Shown piece by piece: positions 1 through 11,471 of a stretch of DNA of 64,000 bases; within the stretch, counting starts at the first letter, position 1; every line of letters starts with the position of its first letter. Made by a program: the position numbers and the translations under genes. Under the pieces are notes generated by a model. That model worked only from the letters and a program-made list of their open reading frames with translations. It had not been told where the DNA came from and did no database searches. The DNA comes from Grammothele lineata (taxonomy: Eukaryota; Basidiomycota; Agaricomycetes; Polyporales; Polyporaceae). The stretch is taken from positions 124,001 through 188,000 of the forward strand of contig NDFF03000135.1 in assembly GCA_002150815.3 (NCBI GenBank). Reading direction: 5' to 3'.

Positions 1-1137
1 CCCCTTCGGGCTCGACGGGCTCGACGACGACTTCGCGCGCGAGCTCACAAAGGGCATGGAATCCCTCTTCCGCGACATCGCCCAGGGCGCCGGGCTCGAC
101 GGCGTTCCCGGCGTCCCAGGTGCGGGTGCGCCAGGGGACGCAGGGGAGGGCTCGGCGGAGCGCGAGGCGGCGTTCCGCGCGGCGTGGGAGGCGATGCTCG
201 TCGAGGGCATGAATGGCGCGATGGGCCCCGAGGACATCGTGGGGAGCAGCAATAAGAATTCAGCGGGTGCGGCTGGGGCGAGCGCGGGGGCAACAGCGGG
301 AGGGGCGGAGTCGTTCCAAGACCGAATCCGGCAGACGATGGACAAGCTGAAAGAGAGCGAGCACAAGGTGCGTACCTCTCCGGCTCGACTTTTCTCTGTC
401 TCGCGCTGACGGCGATGGCGCGCGTGCAAAGGCGGACGAGGCGGCGGCGCAGCCTGGGGACGGGCTTGAGGACCTCTTCGCGCGGCTCGGGGGCGACCTC
501 GAGGGCGGCGAGTCTGAAGACGACCTGAAGGGCATCTTGGAGTCGATGATGTCGCAGCTGATGAGCAAGGACGTGCTATATGAGCCGCTTAAGGAGTTGC
601 ATGACAAGGTGCGCCCCCTTCTTCCCCTCCCCCCTCTTTCCTTTTCTCCGCCCCGTACCCGCACTCACTTCCTCCACCCCTTACGTGCACGGCCCACAGT
701 TCCCCTCATACCTGAAAGACAACGCGGCGACGCTCAGCGCAGAAGACAAGGCGCGGTACGCCGCGCAGTCCAAGGTCGTCGCGCAGATCGTCGCGGCGTT
801 CGAGGACCCGGGGTACTCGGATGAGGACGCGCAGAAGGGGCTCAAGATCGTCGAGCTCATGCAGGAGGTGAGTGCATCTTCTGGTAGCGCGTGCGCTCCA
901 CAGCATTGTGAATGCTCGTGAGGTGCTTGGGCGCGCCCTTCACGAAAGCACCCCCTGCGCCCGCGCATAGACTCCGCATCCCCCCGTCCACCCAGTACCC
1001 AATGCTAACCTCAATCGTAACCGCAGATGCAAGAACACGGCTCGCCCCCGTCCGAGATCATGGGCCCCCTCCCGCCCGGGTTCGACCTCGGCCCAGACGG
1101 GCTCCCCAAGCTCCCCGACGGGTGCACGATTGCGTGA
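1..1137 (+). CDS. PEX19: Peroxisomal biogenesis factor 19 (3' part, 5' end outside window)
   Basis: PEX19 is the cytosolic chaperone and import receptor for peroxisomal membrane proteins. The window starts inside the coding region. Four exons are visible: 2-367, about 432-608, 700-867 and 1027-1137. The second exon could instead start at 453 after a CAG. The helical family core is present (DDFARELTKGMESLF, then FRAAWEAMLVEGMNG, SFQDRIRQTMDKLKESE, DVLYEPLKELHDKFPSYL). The tail GPDGLPKLPDGCTIA ends in CTIA, a CaaX farnesylation box as in known PEX19 proteins. The N-terminal PEX3-binding region lies outside the window. The gene converges with the peroxiredoxin at 1664-2696. The family call is firm; only the second acceptor is uncertain. 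Confidence 0.93.
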
Positions 1138-1663
1138 CCGGACGCCCCCGCGCGCGGTGGCGTCTCTAGCGCGGAGGGGCGACTGCGGTGGAGGGAATAT
1201 GAGGGGGAAAGGGGAGAGGGAGGGGAAGGAGGGGAAGGAAGGGAGAGGGGGGATGACGAATCCGAATATCGAAAATGTACGATTGGTGTACGAGCTGCTT
1301 AACGTCCTGACATTGGGCGTGCGCGTGCTGCGTCGACCTGTCGACCTGTCGCTGTGTGTACTCTTCCTTGACTGAGCACTCCTCCGACTCGTTGCTTGCT
1401 CGCGCAATACGCTGCGATAGTTGCGTATGTCGCCATGAGAGATACCGTGAGGACGTCCAAGCACTCATGCATGCGCCATCATACGCCAGCAGCGATAACA
1501 GGCCAGCGGCGCGGTGCGAAGGATGTACAACGACAGCATCCAAGCCAACTTCTATTCCCAGTTCCTGGACATTTCCGATATTCCTACACCAAGACAGGCC
1601 GTTCGTTCCAATTTCGCAATCTACCGTCTACAGCCTGGACGCGCCCGTGCCGGTGTTGTCCAG
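1138..1663. other. Convergent intergenic region, PEX19 / peroxiredoxin
   Basis: This should hold the 3' UTRs of two convergent genes. A purine-rich tract (about 1190-1252, GGGGAAAGGGGAGAGG-like) lies soon after the PEX19 stop. No supported gene. Confidence 0.6.
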
Positions 1664-2696
1664 TCAGAGAGCAGCGAGGACAGCGTCGGCGCTCGAGACG
1701 GAGACGTCGCGCGCGGGCTCGACCTGCGCATGTCGAAACGTTCATCAGTAACCCGCTCACCACCATGATGGGGGTAATGGGAATGAAGAGATGAAGAGCA
1801 CGCACCCCGAGGTAAGTGATCTTCCCGTCGTCGACGATGAGCGCGTAGCGCTTGGTGCGCGTGCCGAAGTCGAGCGCGGAGAGGTCCTGGGAGAGGCCGA
1901 GCTTTGCGGACCAGCGTGCGTCGGGGTCCGAGAGCGCGAGGATCTGGTGTGCGAGAGGGGGGATAGAGCGTTAGCGATCCGAGTGCGAGCGCTGTGTAGA
2001 TGTGAGAAGGAGAGGTGGCCGTGGTGCCGGAGAAGGAGGGGGCTGGGGGGAGAGGGAAGGCCCAGGAAGGAGGGGACATGTGCAAGCGCATGTGCATGGG
2101 GAGACGGAGAGTCGGGGACTGGGATTGGGTGGGAGCGGACACTCGCCTTATCCTTGAGACCGAGGAAGCGCGCCCAGCCACTGAGCACGAACGCGTCGTT
2201 GGCAGCAACGACGGCGACGACGTCGACGCCCTTCGCCTTGAACTCGTCGTACTTCTGGAGGAAGGGCGGGAGGTGGTTCGCGTGGCAGGTGGGCTGCAGG
2301 AAGAGGAAGAGGACAGAGGGACGGCAACAGTGACCATAATCAGGACCGCGGGGACCGATAGAGCACTCTCACGCGCGGGGCACGCGACGTACCGTGAACG
2401 CGCCGGGGACGGCGACGAGGACGACCTTCTTGCCCTTCCAGTCGTTCGTGCTCAGCTTAGTCGCTGCACAACCGGCGCGATCGCGCGCAGAACGCGATGG
2501 CAGCGGCGGACGTCACATCGTAGACGGGTGCAGGGATGACAGAGGGGCAAAGCAGAGATGAGATCGGGCAGATCGCGCGTATCGGGCGGGACATGGAACA
2601 CGTACGGATACCGCAAGCGGAGTGGTCCTCGAGCTCGGGGGTGTAAGGGACGTAGGTGAAGGTACCCTCGGGGATGGCGTCGCCGACCTTGCTCAT
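1664..2696 (-). CDS. Peroxiredoxin, Prx5/AHP1 (PMP20-like) type
   Basis: A thiol peroxidase that reduces hydrogen and alkyl peroxides with a peroxidatic cysteine. Five exons (2696-2612, 2463-2393, 2293-2147, 1943-1806, 1723-1664) give 166 residues, the usual Prx5 length. The start is MSKVGDAIPEGTF. The active site VPGAFTPTCHANH places the peroxidatic cysteine at residue 55, with family signatures SGWARFLGLKDKILALSD and KRYALIVDDGKITYLG. The protein ends SSADAVLAAL, so it has no PTS1-type peroxisomal signal even though its neighbour is PEX19; cytosol or mitochondria is likelier. Intron 3 (1944-2146) appears to use a GC donor (AAG|GCGAGT), the only junction that gives the conserved LKDK-ILALSD. 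Intron 1 (148 nt) and intron 3 (203 nt) are long for this window. Confidence 0.93.
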
Positions 2697-3465
2697 GGTG
2701 GTGCTAGAAGATGTTGCGTACGTGCGTGCGTGAAGGAGGAGAGGCGAGTGGGAGGAGCGGAGGAGAGACGATGCAGAGCCCAGCGCCGCGGCGTCGCGCC
2801 CTGCTTTATAGCCTTCTGCCGGGGACTCGAGCGTGCTCCTTCTCGGGGAGACGGTCACATGATGCGGTGCTGTGGTTAGTAACCTGGCGGCTCGCGCGTG
2901 AGAAGGGGCGGAAGGCGCAATCGCGCGTAGCTGACGCGGAGCGTGTGCTGAGCAACGATGGAGAGCGTTCCATGCGGTCGGCGCAGGGGGGAACATGATG
3001 GTGAGGTAGACAGATGGGCAGCAGCAGCAGAGGCAGCACCGTCGTCGCGGTTGCGGGCAAGGAGCACGTCGTGCGGGAGGCGCCAGGAGGCGCGTGTATG
3101 TGAACGCCTCGGCTAAGCCGCGGCTCAGTGCACCGTGTCACACGGCGAGCCCCGGGACTAATCTTGGAGGCATGCGCTTCAAGGTTCAATCCGACGCTCC
3201 CCATTCTCGTAAAGAAGGTAGTTTTTCAAGTTCAGAACATGCCCTCATGAGGTACAGCCTCGAGCGTTGGAGGGGAAGATGTCATCCAGTGCTATACGAA
3301 ATTCCAGTCCTCTACTTGCAGCCAACGGTCTGCCTAAGCTACTAGGTAAAAGAGTCACGTGCTTCGCGCCATCTTACACACAGTAAATGAAATGGATGGA
3401 GAGAAGCCACGAGAGACAAGGAAGAACATACAGGCGCCAGTGCATGAACATGACGGTAGCGCACC
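2697..3465. other. Upstream region of the peroxiredoxin
   Basis: Promoter and 5' UTR space for the minus-strand peroxiredoxin and the 3' flank of the next minus-strand gene. No supported gene or clear TATA box. Confidence 0.5.
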
Positions 3466-4776
3466 TCAACAGTCGTGACTGATATCCATGTCAGAACACG
3501 ACTCCTCTCCGACGACATGGGAGATCGTGTACCCGTCAAGACCGAACGTCACCTCCAAATCGTCCCCGGCCTCCTCCACCGCCCTCTCCTTGCCCTTCAC
3601 GCTTGGCATCAGCCGCGCGCTCACTCCAGGCCTGCCTCCGTCGACGTCGCGGTTCTGCATCTCCTGCAGGAGCGACAGGAACCGCGGCGCATCTCCCTTC
3701 CCTGGGGACTGCACGTTGGCATTGACGACAGCGGCGCCGGCGGACGCACGCTTGTTGGGCGTGGACGTCATCCCGAAGCTCCTGCTCTTCTTCGCCTCCC
3801 CGTGGCGCGTAACCCTTGGCGAAACCCTCGCGCGTGGATTGGCCGCGCGCACGGAAGACGACCGCACCGGCGCGCTGCGCGTGCGGAGAATGCGTTGGGA
3901 GCCTTGAGCTGGAGCAATCACGGTGACGTCGCCTGCAACCGCAACCTGCGCGAGCAACGGTGTCACCCGGCGAGACTGTGCACGCGTAATGGGGCGGTCG
4001 CGCCTCTCGAGCGAAAGTGGGAGCGGCGAGTCCGTGCGCCGTTTCTTCATCGGGGGCGTCGGGACGTCCGGGGCGTCTTCGGTGGAGGCTTCGTTAAGCA
4101 CGGCGAGCGTGGGTGTCCCGAGGGAGGTCACTGCCCCGCGGCTCCGGCCTGCGAGGGGGGAGAGCGGGCTGGATGGGGTGGGGGCGATGAGGATGGGCGG
4201 AGTCTTCGGGGTGTTGCTCGACTTGTTCGTGTACAGCGCGCGAGCGGGGCGAGAAGAACGCTCACGCCTCGACGAGCGCGGTTGTCCCTCTCCAGGGAGG
4301 ACGTTCCCGTCACGCAGCCCGACGAGCATCTCGATGTCGTGTCTGATAGCAGCGTCCGCACGCTCGGGCCCCATGCCGATCTGCATCGCGCGCGGAAGCT
4401 TGGCGTTCATCGCCGTCGCGACGGCGAGCAGCTGGGGGCGCGGCATGGTCACGAGGTCCGCGTGGCAGCAGAAGGGGACGGTGGTGAGCGCGGTGATGAC
4501 GACGGCGTCGAGGAAGGGGTCTTCGTTCTGCAGGGCGATGCGGGCAGTTGGGGCGGTGGGGTGGGGGTGGGAGTGAGACTCGGAGTAGGTGCTCGTTGGG
4601 GACTCGGTGGAACGGCGGCGGGAGGGTTCGACGCGGGTTGTGGAGTCTTGTTCGAGGACGTCGTGGGTGCGCTTTCCTAGAGCTGAGATCGTTGGTGCTG
4701 GCTTGAGGATGTCCAGGAGGAAACGGCCGACGCCGCCGGAAGTTGACCTGCTTTTCTTCACGAGCTTGGCGGGCAT
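3466..4776 (-). CDS. Hypothetical, mostly disordered basic protein (single exon)
   Basis: An uninterrupted 436-codon frame starting MPAKLVKKSR. I do not recognise the family. Residues about 85-155 look folded (DPFLDAVVITALTTVPFCC, then MPRPQLLAVATAMNAKLPRA). The rest is low complexity, rich in S, P, T and R. It has many S/T-P pairs (possible CDK sites) and basic patches such as PPMKKRRTDSP that could be nuclear localisation signals. Near the end, APRFLSLLQEMQNRD could form a helix before an acidic tail. A nuclear role is inference from composition. The absence of introns contrasts with its neighbours. The overlapping plus-strand frame is a shadow. Confidence 0.6.
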   Translation of the reverse strand: MPAKLVKKSRSTSGGVGRFLLDILKPAPTISALGKRTHDVLEQDSTTRVEPSRRRSTESPTSTYSESHSHPHPTAPTARIALQNEDPFLDAVVITALTTVPFCCHADLVTMPRPQLLAVATAMNAKLPRAMQIGMGPERADAAIRHDIEMLVGLRDGNVLPGEGQPRSSRRERSSRPARALYTNKSSNTPKTPPILIAPTPSSPLSPLAGRSRGAVTSLGTPTLAVLNEASTEDAPDVPTPPMKKRRTDSPLPLSLERRDRPITRAQSRRVTPLLAQVAVAGDVTVIAPAQGSQRILRTRSAPVRSSSVRAANPRARVSPRVTRHGEAKKSRSFGMTSTPNKRASAGAAVVNANVQSPGKGDAPRFLSLLQEMQNRDVDGGRPGVSARLMPSVKGKERAVEEAGDDLEVTFGLDGYTISHVVGEESCSDMDISHDC

Positions 4777-6107
4777 GTCTTCAAAGTCTCAGTCACCTAG
4801 TAGCAGAAGTAAAGAAGAAAGTCTCCGACGAGGAGTGGGCCGCAGGACGCTGTAGAGGAGATACGTAGAACTTGCCGACACCGAAAGTCTCAATATCGCC
4901 CTCAGAATCCAGTCTGGAGGGCTGACAGGTTCCGGAGGCTGACATTGAAAGTCGGAAAGACTAGGTACACGCATTGCTTGCTAGCTTGTCCGCGATGTTG
5001 CGCTCGTTTGATCTCCGCTTGTTTTCACAAGACAAGAGAAACGTCACCGTCGAAGGCGTTGCAGGCGGAATCTGTGTATCTGGGACGAAGGAGAGCGGGC
5101 CTGGTCAAATGTGCGATCTGCGCGAAAGGGAAGCGAACTCGCACACGGATGGCTGGCGGGAATAACCGGAGGCATCAAAACCGGCACGTGATACGTCCCG
5201 ACAAACCAAGGCGTAGGCGCTCGCAAGCTGCGACAAGTTGGAAGTGGACCTTCACAGTGTCTGTTGAAGCCCGTCGGCGACGTCTATGAGACAGTGTTGT
5301 CCTGAATAAGTACCTCTCTAACTGTTTTACCTGCTCACTAAACTGAAGTGCATCGGAGATTGTCCGCAGACGAGCTAACCGCGGGTCCCGTTGACATGCC
5401 AGTGGGGACCATCGCGCTGCCAGTTAGTACTATGATTCTCCAAGTACGAGATTCCACTGGTGTGCAGTCTAATCAAAGCGGGAGTATATGCGATCCAAGA
5501 AATTTTTGCTGAACATCGCACTCCTCTTTGCTGACAGAAGTCCTCAACTGACCTGGCGCGTTCTCCTCGAGAGATAACATCGCTTTCGGCCCCCCTTCCG
5601 TTCATGACGGAAGTCGCTGGCGGCAGCGTCGAAGATCAGCAACACGGCGGTCGTCTCCGCAACTAGCGGCATCGTGAAGGCTCCAGACCCCTGTACGCAT
5701 TACGGCAAGCAGAACGGGTACTAATGGCCTCTGTGTGACTATAGAGCACAGGTCTTAGCAGATCGTCGTCTTTTGACGCATGCTTGACATCACGGGCGGC
5801 GGCGGTGCCGTCTAGAGCTGACCGGAGAAACACTATACGACGCCGTGCCCGCCCCGAGTGGGATTGCGTGAGTGCTATCTCTGTCTCTACGCAGGAGCCT
5901 CGTGATGTTTGGGACCTCGGGCGGTCGTATGCAGATCTCGCTAGAGGTGGCTCGGTGTCCAACGCAAATCATTCTCATCTATGCTCTTCACGATCTACCG
6001 AGCGCCGCCACCGGCGAATTAACGTGGCTGACCGCAGTGTTCACCGGTATATAAACCCGAGGTACCCACCTGCAGTACAACATCACCACCTTCACCCTCC
6101 ACTCACC
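4777..6107. other. Intergenic, no gene recognised
   Basis: Divergent upstream space between the minus-strand hypothetical gene and the plus-strand secreted-protein gene. The open frames are short with no recognisable protein. The only clear element is the TATA box at 6048. Confidence 0.5.
6048..6055 (+). promoter_or_regulatory. TATA box of the Kre9-like gene
   Basis: TATATAAA, 53 bases upstream of the ATG at 6108, at the usual spacing for a short 5' UTR; the leader before the ATG is CA/CT-rich. Confidence 0.65.
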
Positions 6108-6841
6108 ATGCAGCTCGCGTTCTCTCTCGTCGCTACCTCGATCATGGCCGCCAGCCTCGTGTCGGCCCAGTCTCAGCCGCTCACGATCGACACGCCGTGC
6201 GTACTCTTCTTCCCTCTCTGGTATCCTACCTCTCGAACAGTTTATCCGACCGGATGACGATCCTAGGAGCAATGCAGTTCAGTGCCGGAACACCTACATT
6301 ACGTGGAACGGTGGCGTTGGTGAGTTCCCGAAAGCATCTTTCGTCTCTTCGTCTAGGCTGACATATCGTTCTAGGGTCGTACACCTTGGTGAACTTCGTG
6401 TTTCCTCTTCGGCTTAGCTGGGACAGTGACTGATGTCCACCTTTTTCACCTTTGTCCGTCTTACACATGCAGGAGTAAGCTACTTTCCTACCATTTTTAC
6501 TATTGCGTTTTACTAATGTTGTTACCTCGCTCGATCTAGAATCCTCGAAACTTCTACCTCCGGCCTAGTCTTCACCACGCTCGGTAGCAACGCCTTCGTG
6601 TGGAACACTAATTTCCCTGCTGGTAAGAAAAACTACTCTGGCAGAGACCCCTAGGATCAACTCTGATGTTTCTGCATTTCCCAGGTACCAACGCCACGCT
6701 CAGGATTCTCGACAGCGAGGGCGCCTCGGCTCAGTCAAGTCCGTTCGTTATCCAGAACAGCAGTACGTATATCTTGGATAATGAAGGAAGCCACGCGGGT
6801 TGCTGATCCTTCTACCTCCAGCTGACAGCAGCTGCCTCTAG
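6108..6841 (+). CDS. Small secreted Kre9/Knh1-like (Ser-Thr-rich membrane-anchored family) protein
   Basis: About 115 residues. The signal peptide is MQLAFSLVATSIMAASLVSA. The mature protein starts QSQPLTIDTPSNAVQC. The pattern of an LTI-TP start, a Cys, TWNGG, a T-F-V-W-N-T-N-FPAG block, a ATLRILDSEGASAQSSPF strand and a final SSC matches basidiomycete Kre9/Knh1-type beta-sandwich secreted proteins. No GPI signal follows the last Cys. Likely exons are 6108-6196, 6267-6319, 6375-6397, a possible 2-nt exon 6473-6474, 6540-6622, 6685-6762 and 6822-6841. The phases sum to 348 nt. A single longer intron from a weaker GTTTCC donor at 6400 would also keep the frame. The family call is moderate and the middle splicing is uncertain. 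Confidence 0.7.
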
Positions 6842-7573
6842 ACTGTGCGTGCCTTCAAGTGCTATGACGCTCGGCAGTGTCGCGCTGTCGCCATGTGCTG
6901 CTACATGTCGGACATCCGGGGTGCGATATCTAGTATTGGTAGAGGGTAAACATAATGCTATGCCGTTACCGCCGCCGGTCCTTACGGTCGGAATGATGGA
7001 TCGATAACCACTACGTGGTGAAGATTCTTAGTGCACAAGGACCGTTTGTGCTAGCGATGCACCTTCTTCGACATTCTCCCAGACATTGCTTCTCGAAGTT
7101 GGCGGAGGATGCTGTACGCTGCTCTCGCGCACGAAGCACAAACACCGTCCAGCGCTTGGTATGGTGGCACGATCCATCTCCATCATCACGATTATCTTTG
7201 GATCCATACAAAGAGAAGACGATGCATTTTGTGCCCAGCTATTGCCCATACCCTAATGCTTGTCATGGTAGTAGTAAGTATAGGCTGCCGGTGCTGGGCC
7301 CTAGAGGTAGTAATGAGCTGGCAGGTCGAGATTGGCAAGTTTTGCTGAGTTTTTCCTGCGATTTTTACTACGTAGAACGAGGTTGATCAGAGTAGCGTCT
7401 ATCTCCGTGTGGGTGCTAGAAGAAAGGAAGAGTTCTGCCACGCGTGTGCGAGCCTCGAGGCAACAGCCGAGGAAACGCGACCCATCCACGTGATGGAAGC
7501 TATAGACGCGCTCGACGCGTTCCCCGGACTTTGCTCGACGTTGTTCCCCGCGCCCTCCTCGCCGTCTACGACC
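6842..7573. other. Intergenic, upstream of NDC1
   Basis: No supported gene. Open frames upstream of 7574 run into the NDC1 first exon, so an earlier ATG (for example MEAIDALDAF) is possible but less likely than MSAPHTPARAIPSS. Confidence 0.45.
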
Positions 7574-10237
7574 ATGTCCGCGCCCCACACGCCCGCGCGG
7601 GCCATCCCCTCATCGCTCCTCTCACGAACAGCTCCGACGATCCCCCTCGCCTCCCAAGCCTACGAATCCCTCGTGAAACGTGTCTTGCGCCACCGGCAGT
7701 ACAAAATCTTTCTTCACTCTGGCGTCCTCTCATGGTTCCTCGTTACAACATGGGGCGCCGCAAGTGGAGAGTCCATATTGATGCCATTCACACCGTCGAC
7801 GATTGCGTACGCCATTGCGACCTTCGCGATGGGCGCACTGCCTGTTGTGGTGCTCCGGAAAGCACACTTAGTTGGTGAGTTGGTTCGTAGCTCCTGTCAA
7901 CCCCTAGAATCCCCCAATACGCAAGCCACGGATTGCGACCGTATCGCGTCATGATGTTTGTGTGTTCTTCTGCGCTTGTTCATCCCGCGCCTAGCGGGTG
8001 TAACATGCGTGAAGCGGCCTACCGCGCCTGAAGTCGGTGTCAAGCTCTCTCGAAGTCCCTCTTATGGCGATGGCACATGCATTCTCTCCTCAGGATGCCA
8101 CCGGCGGCGCTGTTCTGGCTCATGTACTTCTTGCTCGCACTAATATTTTGGGGGTTTATGATGCTTGACCGAACGCTAATTCAACAGTTCATCCCTAGTC
8201 ACTCCGACACCTGCAACTTCACCATCAAAGACCCTCAGTAGTGCCATACACAAAGCCAGCACACTACAAACGTTCATGACATACACAATCTCCGCACTAT
8301 CCCTAGCCGCTATACACATCTTCATCACTGGAGCATATGACGCTACGCTAGAGCCCCATTCACGACTTTCGCTGTTTGTCAAGTCAAGGTGCGTCTTCAT
8401 GTTCAACCGAATGCGCCTTCCCGTTACTGACGTATTTCGAACAGAAAGCACCCATACTACCTCAACGGCCATCTCATCTACGTCCTGTTCTCGCAAGCGT
8501 TCGTCGGGTTCGCGTGTCTCGTGCGCTGCATCCTCCTCGATCGGTTCGTCGTTCGGTGGTCGTCTTCAATGATGCCCAACGGAGAGAAGCTCAAGACGTT
8601 CGGCCTCGCTCGTGTCGTCACAATCGCGCTCACAACGGTTGTCTACACGCTTCTTGTTACCGCTTGTTACCTCGCCGTTTTTGCCGTCACGCGTTCGGCG
8701 CTCTTCCCCCTGGTGTATCGGATCCCGGTCATCTCGATGTTCCTCCGTCCGTTCACTGCGCACTTCTTGCGCGGCCAATGGACGCTGATGCTCCTTACTC
8801 GTCATTGGCCACTCGTCACAAGAGCATTCTACCTCGCGTTGGGCACAATCGGTCTCTGGGAGTTCGCCGAGAGCTCGTTCGACAACATGATTGCTCAGGT
8901 AAGTCCCCACCAGGTCTACCTGCGCCTCCGTGATCCTCATACTTGCTCCTGACAGCCTGTGCCGGTCGCTTCGCAAACCGCGGACCAGGGTGTTACACTG
9001 GTGTCAGGCATCAGCTCATCCGACGGCTACTTCAAACACTTAGCCTATGCAGAGCTGCGCGACTTCGCGTCAGACGAATCACCTGCGGCCAGTACTCGCC
9101 GCACCGCACTGTTCGGCGACCAAAAGTACAACCCTAGCCTTTGGTCAACCCTCGCGCGCGAGTCCCTCCTTATGCTCGGCCGTGACTACCAGCATTTCCT
9201 ACGTAGAGGCCAGCCGGCACCATCAGGTATGCATGCTCCCTTTATCCGCTTTCCCCAACCGACTTCATAGCTCCTTCCACAGCGCCCGCCGCCCCTGCAT
9301 CACAAGCAAAGCCCGCGATACCTCTCCCCGCCCCAGCAACCCCCCTCCTCCGCACGCCAGTCTTCAAACCCGCGCAATCCTCTCCCCTTCGCGCCGCGCT
9401 CGACACCTTCGCGTCCGACGGCCCGCTCGCCACAGCGGTCTCCGAGACCGCCGGGGCTGGGGCGTCGCACATCCCCGAGCTCTTCCGCTCCGTCATGCCT
9501 GCCGCCGTCGCCGTCGCCGCCCCCGAGGCCGCGACGAAGAGCGTAGAGGTAGCTGTCATGCAGACCAAGGGCAAGTGGCGCGCGAGCGCGAAGGGCGCGG
9601 TGGAGGCGTACGTACCCCAAGTGGCGCTAGGTGCGCTCCGCCGTGTGGGTGCGTGGTGGACGCGTGAACGCGTAAACAAGGTCGCGGAGGCGAGCCTCCC
9701 GAATCGTCACACGGACGCGCTCGCTGCGGAAGGTGAGTTGGTTTAGCGTTCGAATGTGGGAGTGGTGTTCACAGCCTGACGGCGATCTTGTCACGCAGTT
9801 TTGTGTCGGCTGGCGTGTGCGTCGCTCACGGAGGACCGATATGGCGTCGTGCAGCGCGATATCCCCAAGATCGTCGAGGCACTGCTCTCGTTCCTCACCG
9901 CACTAGAGGAATATCAGACGGAGCTGAACACCAAGCACGCCCTCCCCCCAGCGGACACGCTCAGCACCCTTCCGGCGCAGGAAATCGCCGAGAAGGAGAC
10001 CCTCGCGATGGAGGCCGCACGGGCGAGCGAGGTCACAAGTGTCGTCACCGACGGTGAGTTCTAGCGGTCCCTTTGTCGGCCGAGTGGCGCGGGCCGAGGC
10101 TGACTGTGTGCGTCTGTCATGCAGCGATCAAGGATGGGATGGTGCGGATTGTCCGGACGTTTGGGGACAAGCTTACTGCGTTCAAATTCCCGCCGCGGAC
10201 AGCAAAGAAGCTGCAGGGATTCGTAGACTACAATTGA
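7574..10237 (+). CDS. NDC1: Nucleoporin NDC1 (transmembrane nuclear pore / spindle pole body protein)
   Basis: Ndc1 anchors nuclear pore complexes, and in fungi also the spindle pole body, in the nuclear envelope. Seven exons: 7574-7874, 8199-8388, 8445-8898, 8956-9226, 9283-9732, 9799-10053 and 10125-10237. They give 677 residues. The N-terminal half has six hydrophobic spans, the first FLHSGVLSWFLVTTWGA and the fourth near LIYVLFSQAFVGFACLV. The family-like stretch RLSLFVKSRKHPYYLNG follows the third. The C-terminal half is soluble and ends FKFPPRTAKKLQGFVDYN. Intron 1 (325 nt) is long. Its TAG acceptor at 8198 is the one that keeps the frame (AHLV-VTPTPATSPSK); a more typical CAG at 8185-8187 leads to a stop. 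The family call rests on order of spans and sequence character and is fairly confident. Confidence 0.85.
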
Positions 10238-11471
10238 TGTTGGGGTCATGTCTCGTATAGGACGGATGTGGGTGCAGGGTCGCGTTATGCTGCCGTTGCT
10301 AACGTTGCCGTGGCTATTGGGGAGGGTGCAGTGAATCGGTCACTAGTCACTAGTCATGACTCGAGAGCAACGCATCGTATTCTAAGCTTGTCCAAGAGTG
10401 CCAAGTATCTCGTGTAAGCATACACCGCACCAGGGCACTACCAGGGCTCGCTTTGGAGTATTGCACGGCCCGACCGTCGTAAGGAGGGTTGCATGATAAA
10501 CTCACGAAGATCCGTTCGGAAAAATCATATCAAGGCGTCTTGCCGAAAGCATAGCTCGAACCACAGCGGTGCAGAGAACGGACAGTCTCGCTAGGTAACG
10601 AAGACGTCACTCATGAACCATTGAACTTGAACGGTCGGCGTTTTAACCAGGATCGTTCTCTCGGGTGCGAGGTTAACCCAAGGGGCGTTTGCTACGGTGA
10701 GAAGCTCAAACCCACTGCGGTGGAGCCGAGGTGGATGAGGAAAGGAGAGGCGCTGGCGTGAGGCGCGGCGCGGCGTGACGACCCGATCTGAGATCGAGAG
10801 AAGTTGCGATCGTCAGCGCTTACCGAAGAGGCACGCTCTCCTCACAGATTTGATGGCCGACATTGCCTTTTGAGGGGCGCCCTCGGCCAGCTTACCGTCT
10901 TCTTTCCGTCCCACCAACTCCTCGAGTCCTCCGCATCTTTTAGCAGTTCACAACATCGTCTCGAGGAACGGGACGAATCGAGCGTCTAGGCAAGTCAATT
11001 TTCTGGTGATGTCGTCCTCGGCGACGGTCATGTCATGGCCGTAGGCTGAACAAACTCGCACTCCAGACATGCAACGTTGGCCCGCGGAAACGATCATCTC
11101 CGGATCCGGGAACAGACATAGCCGGAGGCCGACCTCGCCATCCCTGGCCATCCAATCCGCGTTTACTCATCGTCCGCTCCCCCGCGGACTGCCCTGAGAG
11201 GTTATCAAGCAAGCCCCGGCAATCCGCCACGGCCCACGGATGCTTTCGAGTCCGGGCACGCGTATTCCTTGAGCCTCGGGTGGCACGGTGATCCGATACA
11301 TAAAGACTCCCTGGGCACATATGGCCTCTTTTCCTGGTCTTTTCGCACTCCAGGCTCGCTCTCTGCCTCTGTCGCCTTCGCGTCCCCCTCGCTCCGCGCG
11401 CGACTTGGTCGCTAAAAATCCCTGCCATCGTGCACAGTCGATCCGCTATTCACCGCTCGAACCGTACCATC
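10238..11471. other. Intergenic between NDC1 and the MFS gene
   Basis: Promoter space for the transporter. A short tandem CACTAGT pair lies at about 10341-10354 and a TATA-like ACATAAAG at about 11297. No supported gene. Confidence 0.5.

Noticed and set aside
1..2696. Idea of a peroxisome gene pair (PEX19 plus peroxiredoxin)
   Set aside because: The peroxiredoxin ends AAL with no PTS1, and the genes merely converge.
3140..3200. tRNA-like B-box word (AGGTTCAATCCG)
   Set aside because: The five bases on each side cannot pair as a T-arm and no A-box or acceptor stem is in place.
3475..4680. 401-codon plus-strand frame
   Set aside because: It is the antisense shadow of the single-exon hypothetical gene; very rich in R, G and H, with no domain.
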